Shown here piece after piece: positions 7,841-14,347 of a DNA stretch of 21,266 bases (positions are counted from its first letter, which is position 1; each line of letters begins with the position of its first letter). The translations under genes were made by a program, and so were the position numbers. The notes under the pieces were generated by a model that was not told where the DNA came from, searched no databases, and was given only the letters and a program-made list of their open reading frames with translations. Source of the stretch: Roseiarcus sp049514155 (lineage in GTDB: Bacteria > Pseudomonadota > Alphaproteobacteria > Rhizobiales > Beijerinckiaceae); NCBI RefSeq assembly GCF_049514155.1, contig NZ_JBEKVH010000060.1, forward strand, positions 1 through 21,266, read 5' to 3'.

Positions 7841-8455
7841 TCAGCCTTCCGGCTTGTCGCTCAGGCTGTCGAGCCGGCGGCGCATCTCCATCAGCTGCGC
7901 GCGCAATTCGTCGATGTCGGGTTTGGCCGCCGCAGCCTCGCCCTTGGCCGGCTCGGCCGCCGCGCCGTTCGGCGGCGCCGTCTTCGCGCCGGCGAAGGGC
8001 GAGAACATCCCGAGCGCCTGGTGGAAGGCGGCGAGGTTCTTGCGCGTCATCTCCTGCAGCGCGTTGAAGGAGGTGGGCGCGAACGGCCCCTGGCCGAAGG
8101 CGCGCGTCGCCGCCTCGCGCATCGCCTGGGTCTCGCCGCGAAACTGGTCGATCGAATATTCGAGATAGCTCGGCAGGAACGCCTGCACGCTGTCGCCGTA
8201 GAAGCGGATGAGCTGGCGCAGAAAGGTGATCGGCAGCAACGATTGGCCCTCGATCCCCTCCTGCTCGAAGATGATCTGGGTGAGGACCGAGCGGGTGATG
8301 TCCTCGTTCGTCTTGGCGTCGTAGACGACGAAATCCTCGCCGGTTTTGACCATCTTGGCGAGATCGGCGAGCGTCACGTAGGCGCTTGACGCGGTGTTGT
8401 AGAGGCGGCGGTTGGCGTATTTCTTGATCGTGATCGGTGCGCTGGAATTCGTCAT
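7841..8455 (-). CDS. phaR: Polyhydroxyalkanoate synthesis repressor PhaR
   Basis: PhaR binds both DNA and PHB. It represses phasin and its own gene until polymer forms and titrates it away. The 204-aa product begins with the hallmark KKYANRRLYNTASS segment (11-24) and VKTGEDFVVYDAKTNEDITRSVL (about 36-58) of the PHB/PHA accumulation regulator DNA-binding domain, followed by a helical segment (FLRQLIRFYGDSVQAFLPSYLEYS) and an Ala/Pro-rich tail ending in a coiled-coil-like LRAQLMEMRRRLDSL. The ATG at 8455 matches the family N-terminus; the ribosome-binding site is weak. It lies next to phaA/phaB but on the opposite strand. Direct repeats at 8513-8546 upstream are a likely autoregulatory operator. 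Confidence 0.95.
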   Translation of the reverse strand: MTNSSAPITIKKYANRRLYNTASSAYVTLADLAKMVKTGEDFVVYDAKTNEDITRSVLTQIIFEQEGIEGQSLLPITFLRQLIRFYGDSVQAFLPSYLEYSIDQFRGETQAMREAATRAFGQGPFAPTSFNALQEMTRKNLAAFHQALGMFSPFAGAKTAPPNGAAAEPAKGEAAAAKPDIDELRAQLMEMRRRLDSLSDKPEG

Positions 8456-8512
8456 CGGTGACCGTCTCGACGCTACGCTCGCCTATGGCTCGGGCGCCGT
8501 CACGATAGGCCA

Positions 8513-8546
8513 TTTTTTGCGCTGCCGGAACAGTTTTTTGCACTGC
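8513..8546. promoter_or_regulatory. Paired direct repeat upstream of phaR, candidate PhaR operator
   Basis: Two copies of TTTTTTGC[G/A]CTGC occur at 8513-8525 and 8534-8546. Their starts are 21 bp apart, about two helical turns, and they lie 58-91 bp ahead of the phaR start codon. TGC-rich motifs are the known recognition feature of PhaR proteins from Paracoccus and Rhodobacter (from general knowledge of the family). The location in front of phaR fits negative autoregulation. The repeat is seen directly; the protein that binds it is inferred. Confidence 0.6.
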
Positions 8547-8625
8547 AACGCGTCGTCCGAAAGGCGAACAGGCGCGTCTTTGCCCCTTTGTCCGCCTTGG
8601 GCGGCCGTCGCGTTTCGACGGAGCG

Positions 8626-8849
8626 GCCGCTCAGCGCGAAGATGATGCGGGCTGGAGCCGCGCGGGTGACGCCCGTGTTCGTCTTGCCGTCGGCGGCGGC
8701 GAGATCCTCGCCGGTTTTGACCGTCCCGGCGAGAGCGCCGCGCGCCGCGTCGGCGCCGCACGCCATGTTGCAGCGGCGGCGCTTCGCGTATTTCTCGATC
8801 GCGCCCGGCGCGCCCGGGTTCGTCGTCGTCGACCGCCTTGACGTCATGC
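8626..8849 (-). pseudogene. Decayed duplicate of the phaR 5' end
   Basis: The minus strand here encodes a gapless match to the first 67 residues of PhaR (about 31 identical by eye), including AIEKYAKRRRCN for TIKKYANRRLYN, VKTGEDLAAADGKTN for VKTGEDFVVYDAKTN, and ARIIF for TQIIF. The triplet aligned with the phaR start codon (8824-8826) is ACG, not ATG, and similarity continues a little upstream (GACGGTCACCG against GGCGGTCGACG). After 8626 the frame continues to about 8500 into sequence with no PhaR likeness. Hydrophobic and aromatic core residues are replaced mainly by Ala, Gly, Arg or Thr. A 143-codon frame (8500-8931) remains open, but loss of the start, core residues and rest of the protein argues for a relic. 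Confidence 0.75.
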
Positions 8850-9232
8850 TCGCCGCCGGGGGGCCGATCAGCCTCGGCCGGAGCTCCGCCTGAGCGAGCG
8901 ATTTCTGCCTGTCTTTATGTATGCGCGCCACATTTAATTTGAGATTGTATGGCTTCTGTTCACATTCAATTTGGCCTTCATAGCTGCGCCTATGGCGTCA
9001 TTCCTTCGCATACAGGGGACGCCGATTTGACGACTGCGCTGGCCATGCCCGAAATCATCGGCGCGCGCTCCGCGCGCTGGTGAAGCGCAGGCGGTCGGCG
9101 GATCGCTCGGACCAATTGCCGAGAGCCTTGCCGCTTCCGGCGCATCCGTCCGCGTGAGATAGAAGATCAGCGAGCGGCGCTCCGTGTTTCGGCGACGGAG
9201 GCGCCGGGTCGCGTCCCAGGGAGCACCTCGCC
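8850..9232. other. Upstream region of phaA without a supportable gene
   Basis: About 380 bases with no credible coding frame. An AT-rich patch at 8917-8985 stands out against the GC-rich background and is the natural place for the phaA promoter, but I cannot assign -35 and -10 boxes with confidence. The rest (8986-9232) would then be a long leader. No hairpin followed by a T run was found. The frames visible on the minus strand at 9055-9342 overlap the phaA start and have no recognisable content. Confidence 0.4.
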
Positions 9233-10411
<1,179 letters not shown>

Positions 10412-10449
10412 GCCGAGCGCCGCCGTCGCGACGAGAATAGGCGAAAAGA

Positions 10450-10470
10450 GCGCCGCCGAGCGGGCGGCGC
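10450..10470. promoter_or_regulatory. Hairpin in the phaA-phaB spacer
   Basis: GCGCCGCC (10450-10457) pairs perfectly with GGCGGCGC (10463-10470) around a 5-base loop. It is not followed by a T run, so it is not a classical intrinsic terminator. In an operon spacer such a stem could stabilise the upstream message or set the phaA:phaB ratio; that role is inference. Confidence 0.45.
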
Positions 10471-10505
10471 CCGCGGCCCAAGGGGGCCAACAGGGGAAGG
10501 ATGTC

Positions 10506-11231
10506 ATGAGTAAAGTCGCAGTCGTCACCGGTGGCACGCGCGGCATCGGCGCGGCGATTTCCAAGGCGCTGGCGGCCTCCGGCTACAGCGTCGCGGCCGT
10601 CTATCACGGCAACGACGAAGCCGCGGCCCGCTTTCACGCCGAGACCAGCGTCGGCGTCTACAAGTGGGACGTCGGCAATTACGAAGCCTGCGTCGCCGGC
10701 CTCGCCAAGGTCGCCGCCGATCTCGGGCCGGTCGACGTCCTGGTCAACAACGCCGGCATCACCCGCGACGGCATGTTCCACAAGATGACGCTCGACCAAT
10801 GGCGCGCCGTCATCGACACCAATCTCAACTCGCTGTTCAATATGTGCCGCCCGGTGATCGAAGGCATGCGCGAGCGCGGCTTCGGCCGCATCGTCAACAT
10901 CTCCTCGATCAACGGCCAGAAGGGCCAGATGGGCCAAGTCAATTATTCGGCGACCAAGGCCGGCGATCTCGGCTTCACCAAGGCGCTCGCCCAGGAGAAC
11001 GCCAACAAGGGCGTCACCGTCAACGCGATCTGCCCCGGCTACATCGCCACCGAGATGGTGATGGCGGTGCCGAAGGACGTGCTGGAGAAGGCGATCCTGC
11101 CGCAGATCCCGGTGCGCCGGCTCGGCCAGCCCGAGGAGATCGCCCGCTGCGTGCTGTTCCTCGCTTCCGACGACGCCGGCTTCATCACCGGTTCGACCCT
11201 GACCGCCAACGGAGGGCAGTACATGGCGTGA
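10506..11231 (+). CDS. phaB: Acetoacetyl-CoA reductase
   Basis: It reduces acetoacetyl-CoA to (R)-3-hydroxybutyryl-CoA, normally with NADPH, for PHB synthesis. The 241-aa short-chain dehydrogenase has the cofactor motif TGGTRGIG (8-15), NNAG (81-84), and the catalytic triad S134, Y147 and K151 in NISSINGQKGQMGQVNYSATKAG-type context, which is diagnostic of the PhaB subgroup. The C-terminus ITGSTLTANGGQYMA is also typical. GGAAGG stands 5 bases ahead of the ATG at 10506. It lies 94 bp after phaA and is very likely co-transcribed with it. Accessory repeats begin about 40 bp downstream. Confidence 0.97.
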   Translation: MSKVAVVTGGTRGIGAAISKALAASGYSVAAVYHGNDEAAARFHAETSVGVYKWDVGNYEACVAGLAKVAADLGPVDVLVNNAGITRDGMFHKMTLDQWRAVIDTNLNSLFNMCRPVIEGMRERGFGRIVNISSINGQKGQMGQVNYSATKAGDLGFTKALAQENANKGVTVNAICPGYIATEMVMAVPKDVLEKAILPQIPVRRLGQPEEIARCVLFLASDDAGFITGSTLTANGGQYMA

Positions 11232-11270
11232 GGGCTTGGGCGGGGTTCGCGGTTCTCTCTCTTTCTCTGC

Positions 11271-11312
11271 GTCACGCGCGTCCCCGGATCAAGTCCGGGG
11301 ACGCGCATGACG
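11271..11312. repeat. Solo hairpin of the type B repeat after phaB
   Basis: GTCACGCGCGTCCCCGGA pairs with TCCGGGGACGCGCATGAC around TCAAG, with one mismatch. It lies about 40 bp past the phaB stop and may act as its terminator, although no T run follows. It corresponds to one end of the bipartite type B element. Confidence 0.7.
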
Positions 11313-11367
11313 CGGAGAGGGCGCCGCCCGATGCGGGCCGCGAGTGATCGCGACCAGTGAGAGAACC

Positions 11368-11488
11368 GTCACGCCCGGACTTGATCCGGGCGCCCAGGTG
11401 GGGACGATTGTGGTTGGCCGCGCGCGCCCCATCCTGGATGCGCGGATCAATCCCCGGATCAAGTCCGGGGACGGGGACGCGCATGACG
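11368..11488. repeat. Type B bipartite palindromic repeat, copy 1
   Basis: The left end GTCACGCCCGGACTTGATCC and right end GGATCAAGTCCGGGG...GCATGAC flank a GC-rich spacer, giving an imperfect inverted repeat with an inner palindrome at each end. The right half carries an extra partial copy (ATCAATCCCCGGATCAAG). Such elements resemble the RIME/REP-like intergenic mosaics described in Rhizobiales. It sits between phaB and the GIY-YIG gene. Confidence 0.8.
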
Positions 11489-11512
11489 CGGAGTGGGCGG
11501 CCAAGCGCCCTT

Positions 11513-11803
11513 TCAGGAATTCAACGTCTCGTAAAGATCAGCCCATTCCGGATTCATCTCCTGGATGAGCGCCAGCTTCCATAGCCGCGGCCAATGTTTG
11601 ATCGTCTTTTCGCGCTGGATGGCCGTGCGGATGTCTTCGTGGAACTCGTAATAGACCAGCCGCCTCAGCCAATGCTGCTTGGTGAAGCCGTCGATCAGCC
11701 CCTCGCGGTGCTCGAATGCGCGCCGCGCCAAGTCGGCGGTGACGCCGACATAGAGCGTTCCGTCGCGCTTGTTCGCCATGAAGTAGACATGGCCACCCTT
11801 CAT
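11513..11803 (-). CDS. GIY-YIG domain protein (single-domain putative nuclease)
   Basis: A 96-aa single-domain member of the GIY-YIG superfamily (URI type), widespread as small orphan genes in alphaproteobacteria. The motif pair is HVYFM (5-9) and LYVGV (17-21), followed by the usual arginine (R27), histidine (H32), and REKTIKHWPR (64-73) carrying the expected metal-binding glutamate (E65). These suggest a structure-specific or homing-type endonuclease fold, but function in this small family is not established. The start at 11803 gives the family's usual N-terminus MKGGHVYFMAN; the upstream ribosome site is weak. A truncated second copy of its 5' end is at 12482-12529. Confidence 0.88.
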   Translation of the reverse strand: MKGGHVYFMANKRDGTLYVGVTADLARRAFEHREGLIDGFTKQHWLRRLVYYEFHEDIRTAIQREKTIKHWPRLWKLALIQEMNPEWADLYETLNS

Positions 11804-11862
11804 CCGAAAACGCCCATCCGCACGGCAGCCGGCCTCGAAACGTTAACCGACTGCCCCTCTCT

Positions 11863-11978
11863 CGTCACGCCCGTCCCCGGACTTGATCCGGGGATTGATC
11901 CGGGCGCCCAAGCGCCGACGGTTGTGGGTCGCCGCCGACGGCGCCTCCTGGATGCGCGGGTCAAGCCCGCGCATGACG
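11863..11978. repeat. Type B bipartite repeat, copy 2
   Basis: Begins GTCACGCCCGTCCCCGGACT and ends GGATGCGCGGGTCAAGCCC...GCATGACG. The left arm carries a duplicated core (CTTGATCCGGGGATTGATCCGGG). It lies upstream of the intact GIY-YIG gene, like copy 4 relative to the truncated one. Confidence 0.8.
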
Positions 11979-12016
11979 ACCGCATTCAGCGAATTGGCGC
12001 GTGCGCGCCCTCTGCT

Positions 12017-12114
12017 CGTCACGCCCGGACTTGATCCGGGCGCCCAAGCGGCGACGATAGCGACTCGCCGCGCAAGCCTCGTCTTGGATGCGCGGGTCAA
12101 GCCCGCGCATGACG
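12017..12114. repeat. Type B bipartite repeat, copy 3
   Basis: A clean ~98-bp copy with left arm GTCACGCCCGGACTTGATCC and right arm GGATGCGCGGGTCAAGCCCG followed by CGCATGAC. The central spacer (GGCGACGATAGCGACTCGCC) is related to those of the other copies, so the whole unit, not only the ends, is repeated. Confidence 0.82.
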
Positions 12115-12138
12115 ATCCGCATCCAGCGAGTCGGCGCG

Positions 12139-12262
12139 TCGAACGCGCGTTCGACATGGGCGTTGATGTCGCCGTCGATGGCGAGACGCTCCAGCAAGTC
12201 ACGGCCGGTCCCGAGCTTGCCTGTCGCTCCCGCCGACCCGCCGCGCCGTCGACCTCACGCAG
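12139..12262 (-). pseudogene. Fragment resembling the 3' end of meaA (copy 1)
   Basis: TCGAACGCGCGTTCGACATG, GGGCGTTGATGTCGCCG and following bases match the last ~100 bp of meaA (14383-14500) and the second fragment at 12695-12815. Read on the minus strand it gives DINAHVERAF, the counterpart of DIVAHVERAF at the MeaA C-terminus. The internal codons for the PKDFALN segment are missing here. It is too short and disrupted to be functional and is part of a duplicated block. Confidence 0.6.
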
Positions 12263-12268
12263 GCCAAA

Positions 12269-12361
12269 ACTTCCGAAGCCGCAACGCTGTCAATGGTCTT
12301 CGACCGCCCTCGGCGGCGCGCGGAACGCGCGCCATTGACAGAGCCAAAACCTCGGAAGTTC
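12269..12361. repeat. Inverted-repeat mini-element
   Basis: Outer arms AACTTCCGAAG (12269-12279) and CCTCGGAAGTT (12351-12361) pair with one mismatch. Inner arms CTGTCAATGG (12287-12296) and CCATTGACAG (12332-12341) pair perfectly. A GC-rich stem-loop lies in the centre. The whole 93-bp unit could be a small non-autonomous element or a remnant of one; no second copy is seen in the window. Confidence 0.5.
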
Positions 12362-12430
12362 ATGCTTCCATGAAGTCGACGGCTTGATGTGTGGCGGGAA
12401 GCGGCGGAGCGGTTCAGGTCGCGAAAGTCG

Positions 12431-12474
12431 GGCGCTGACTGAGGATCGCGAAATTATGCAATTCGTATCCTGTC
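12431..12474. repeat. Left arm of inverted repeat flanking the TIR-like gene
   Basis: GGCGCTGA...GAGGATCGCGAAATTATG followed by CAATTCGTATCCTGTC. The reverse complement of 14122-14160 gives the same series, with 16 identical consecutive bases (12459-12474 against 14122-14137) plus the GGCGCTGA and CGAAAT blocks. The two arms bound about 1.7 kb that includes the TIR-like gene. Confidence 0.65.
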
Positions 12475-12481
12475 CCAGTAA

Positions 12482-12529
12482 TTCCCCGTCGCGCTTGCTC
12501 GCCATGAGGTAGACATGGCCACCCTTCAT
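12482..12529 (-). pseudogene. Truncated duplicate of the GIY-YIG gene 5' end
   Basis: The minus strand encodes MKGGHVYLMASKRDG, matching 13 of the first 15 residues of the intact gene at 11513-11803, then diverges at once into unrelated sequence. The similarity continues upstream of the start codon (CCGAA.ACGCCCA), so this is a copied DNA segment, not an independent small gene. The GIY half is present; the YIG half and catalytic residues are absent. Confidence 0.8.
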
Positions 12530-12581
12530 CCGAATACGCCCAACGATACCGCCGCTCGAAGTTAGCCGAGCGGCATACCCT

Positions 12582-12679
12582 CGTCACGCCCGGACTTGAT
12601 CCGGGCGCCCAGGCGGCGACGGTCGCGACTAGCCGCTCGCGGCTCGTGCTGGATGCGCGGGTCAAGCCCGCGCATGACG
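12582..12679. repeat. Type B bipartite repeat, copy 4
   Basis: CGTCACGCCCGGACTTGATC at the left and GGATGCGCGGGTCAAGCCCG then CGCATGACG at the right, with a GGCGACGGTCGCGACTAGCC-type spacer close to copy 3. It sits between the truncated GIY-YIG copy and the second meaA-like fragment, matching the order around copies 2 and 3. Confidence 0.82.
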
Positions 12680-12694
12680 GCTAGCGAGTTGGCG

Positions 12695-12815
12695 CCTCGA
12701 ACGGGCGTTCGACATGGGCGTTGATGTCGCCGATAGCGAAATCCTTCGGCGAGACGCGGCCGGTTCCGCGCTTCACGACCGCTCCCGCCGACACACCGCG
12801 CCGTCGACCTCGCAC
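12695..12815 (-). pseudogene. Fragment resembling the 3' end of meaA (copy 2)
   Basis: On the minus strand it reads SPKDFAIGDINAHVERPFEA, against TPKDFALNAIIGDIVAHVER at the MeaA C-terminus, with a four-codon deletion. DNA identity is strong around ACATGGGCG..GATGTCGCCGAT and GCGAAATCCTTCGGCG. The region beyond (GCTCCCGCCGAC...CGCGCCGTCGACCTC) is shared with the first fragment. It is a non-functional relic about 110 bp upstream of the TIR-like gene. Confidence 0.7.
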
Positions 12816-12881
12816 TGGCTGACTGCGTTACAACACGAGCTTACGTAGGCCCAATTTCGAATTCACAAGCTCGCAATAGAG

Positions 12882-12897
12882 GAGTAATCAGTTACTC
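12882..12897. promoter_or_regulatory. Short inverted repeat upstream of the TIR-like gene
   Basis: GAGTAA-TCAG-TTACTC, a perfect 6-bp inverted repeat 30 bp ahead of the start codon in an AT-rich leader. It could be an operator, possibly for the protein's own winged-helix region. No second copy is seen. This is a weak call based on position and symmetry alone. Confidence 0.3.
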
Positions 12898-12927
12898 TCG
12901 TAATGCTGTAAACTTGGGTATAGATCG

Positions 12928-14064
12928 ATGGCTCAAAAAAGGCCTCCCGAAGCACGAGCTTCAGGCGAGAAAACAAAAGCGTCAGCCGCAAAACGAAGCT
13001 ATTTCAAGCAATCGGATTTTCCACTTACAACCCTTCAGCAAGCGCAAAAGATCGCGTCTGCAATAGTCGACAACTTTGCCGGCGATGGGGGGTCGCCCCC
13101 GGACATAGCCCTTGCGCTCGAGATAAGCCCGACTAGTAGCGCTTGGCCGGCGTTATGCGGTGCGGCTATAGCGTACGGTCTTACCGAGGGCGGCATTAAT
13201 GCGAGCAAGATGAAACTCACCGCCCTCGGTCGAAAACTGGTGGCCCCAGAAGAGGAGGGAGAAGACCTTCTTGCGCGGCGCGAGTCGATTTTAAAGCCAA
13301 GGCTTGTCCGAGAGTTTTTCGAGAAGTATCGGCGCGCAAAGTTTCCGAGTGCTATAATTGCGGGCAACGTGCTGAAGGGAATGGGACTGCCGCCCGACCG
13401 CGTGGACACGGCGCTCGAAATCATTGAAGCCGACGGGCGATATGCGGGCATTATTAGAGATACTCCCACCGGGCCGTTTATCAACCTCGACGCTCCCGGC
13501 GTGCCCGCGCCGCTGGCAACCCCGCCAAGCCGCGGGAAAGGCACATTCGTCGACCCAGAAGAAGCCAGCGAAGAAAAAACCGCACGCGCATCGGACTTGA
13601 CGTCAGTTGCTTCCGACCAGGCAAGCGCCGAAACCGCGATGAAGGCGAATCGCGTCTTCATTTCACACGGCAAACAGAAAGCAATTGTTGCGCAAATTAA
13701 GGAGCTCCTGACGTTCGGGAGCTTCGAACCAGTTGTTTCTGTTGAACGCGAGGCAACCGCGATACCAGTTCCCGAAAAGGTATTCGAAGATATGCGGTCT
13801 TGTGGAGCTGGAGTGATACATGTCGGCGCCGAGGGCAAATACCTAGATAAGAATGGTGCCGAGTTAGCCAAACTGAATGACAATGTACTTATTGAAATCG
13901 GAGCGGCGATGGCGCTGTATGGAAAGAAAGTCATATTACTTGTTGAGCGTGGCATCGCTTTACCGTCGAACTTACAGGGCCTCTATCGATGCGAATTCGA
14001 AGGGGATAAGCTTGATTACGACTCAACCATGAAGCTTCTAAAAACGTTTAGCCAGTTCCGCTGA
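12928..14064 (+). CDS. Winged-helix-like plus TIR-like (CAP12-type) nucleotide-binding protein, orphan
   Basis: A 378-aa cytosolic protein with no signal peptide or membrane segment. Residues 30-105 look like a winged helix (SPPDIALALEISPTSSAW, then a LTALGRKL wing); 115-185 are a second helical segment; 186-240 are a low-complexity linker. Residues 242-376 resemble the TIR-like domain of predicted nucleotide-binding proteins (PF10137/CAP12 type): VFISHGKQ at 243-250, NVLIEIGAAMALYGKKVILL with the expected catalytic glutamate at E323, and LPSNLQGL at 345-352. TIR-like domains of this class act as NAD-cleaving effectors in some anti-phage systems, so a defence or stress role is plausible but inferred. 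Composition is clearly less GC-rich than neighbours (many TTA, ATA and ATT codons), suggesting acquisition. ATG 12928 is the only start after the upstream in-frame stop at 12901; no good ribosome site is present. It converges on meaA; no partner gene is adjacent. Confidence 0.82.
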   Translation: MAQKRPPEARASGEKTKASAAKRSYFKQSDFPLTTLQQAQKIASAIVDNFAGDGGSPPDIALALEISPTSSAWPALCGAAIAYGLTEGGINASKMKLTALGRKLVAPEEEGEDLLARRESILKPRLVREFFEKYRRAKFPSAIIAGNVLKGMGLPPDRVDTALEIIEADGRYAGIIRDTPTGPFINLDAPGVPAPLATPPSRGKGTFVDPEEASEEKTARASDLTSVASDQASAETAMKANRVFISHGKQKAIVAQIKELLTFGSFEPVVSVEREATAIPVPEKVFEDMRSCGAGVIHVGAEGKYLDKNGAELAKLNDNVLIEIGAAMALYGKKVILLVERGIALPSNLQGLYRCEFEGDKLDYDSTMKLLKTFSQFR

Positions 14065-14121
14065 CCGGGCTTTCCGGGCTTTCGGCTACGGCTTTACGGC
14101 GGCTTTACGCCGCTTTACGGC
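14065..14121. repeat. Imperfect short tandem repeats after the TIR-like gene
   Basis: A run of ~9-11-bp units (CGGGCTTTC, CGGGCTTTC, GGCTACG, GCTTTACGG, CGGCTTTACGC, CGCTTTACGG) begins right after the stop codon and ends at the right arm of the flanking inverted repeat. GGCTTTACGCCG-type units can also fold. The rest of the gap to meaA (14161-14347) shows no gene and no recognisable element. Confidence 0.55.
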
Positions 14122-14160
14122 GACAGGATACGAATTGTCCTATTTCGTTTCCTCAGCGCC
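14122..14160. repeat. Right arm of inverted repeat flanking the TIR-like gene
   Basis: GACAGGATACGAATTG followed by TCCTATTTCG and TCAGCGCC is the inverted counterpart of 12431-12474. Sixteen consecutive bases are identical and the outer blocks match with small gaps. Confidence 0.65.
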
Positions 14161-14347
14161 TCATTGCGCCGGCGCGGCGGAAAATTGCCGCGCAAGCCGC
14201 TGAAAACAAACTATCGCGCCTGAAAATGGCGCCGCCTCTGCTTGATCCGGCCGCAGCTTCCGCCGTGAGGCGTTTGTTCCGCTGTCAGCCCTCGACGCCG
14301 CGAAGCGAATCCTGCGCCCCTTGCTATGGCCCCGGCATCGTCGCGCT

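Noticed and set aside
8500..8931. 143-codon minus-strand frame as a functional PhaR paralogue
   Set aside because: The position of the PhaR start is ACG, core residues are lost, and the second half has no PhaR likeness; kept as a pseudogene instead.
12290..12529. 79-codon minus-strand frame starting MKGGHVYLMAS
   Set aside because: Only the first 15 codons match the GIY-YIG protein; the rest is unrelated and crosses other repeats, so it is a truncated relic.
11271..12679. CRISPR array
   Set aside because: The repeats are ~100 bp, bipartite, palindromic, unevenly spaced and have related spacers; there are no cas genes.
12928..14064. Complete CBASS, Thoeris or Pycsar operon
   Set aside because: Only the TIR-like protein is present; no cyclase, SLOG-domain or accessory gene is found on either side within the window.
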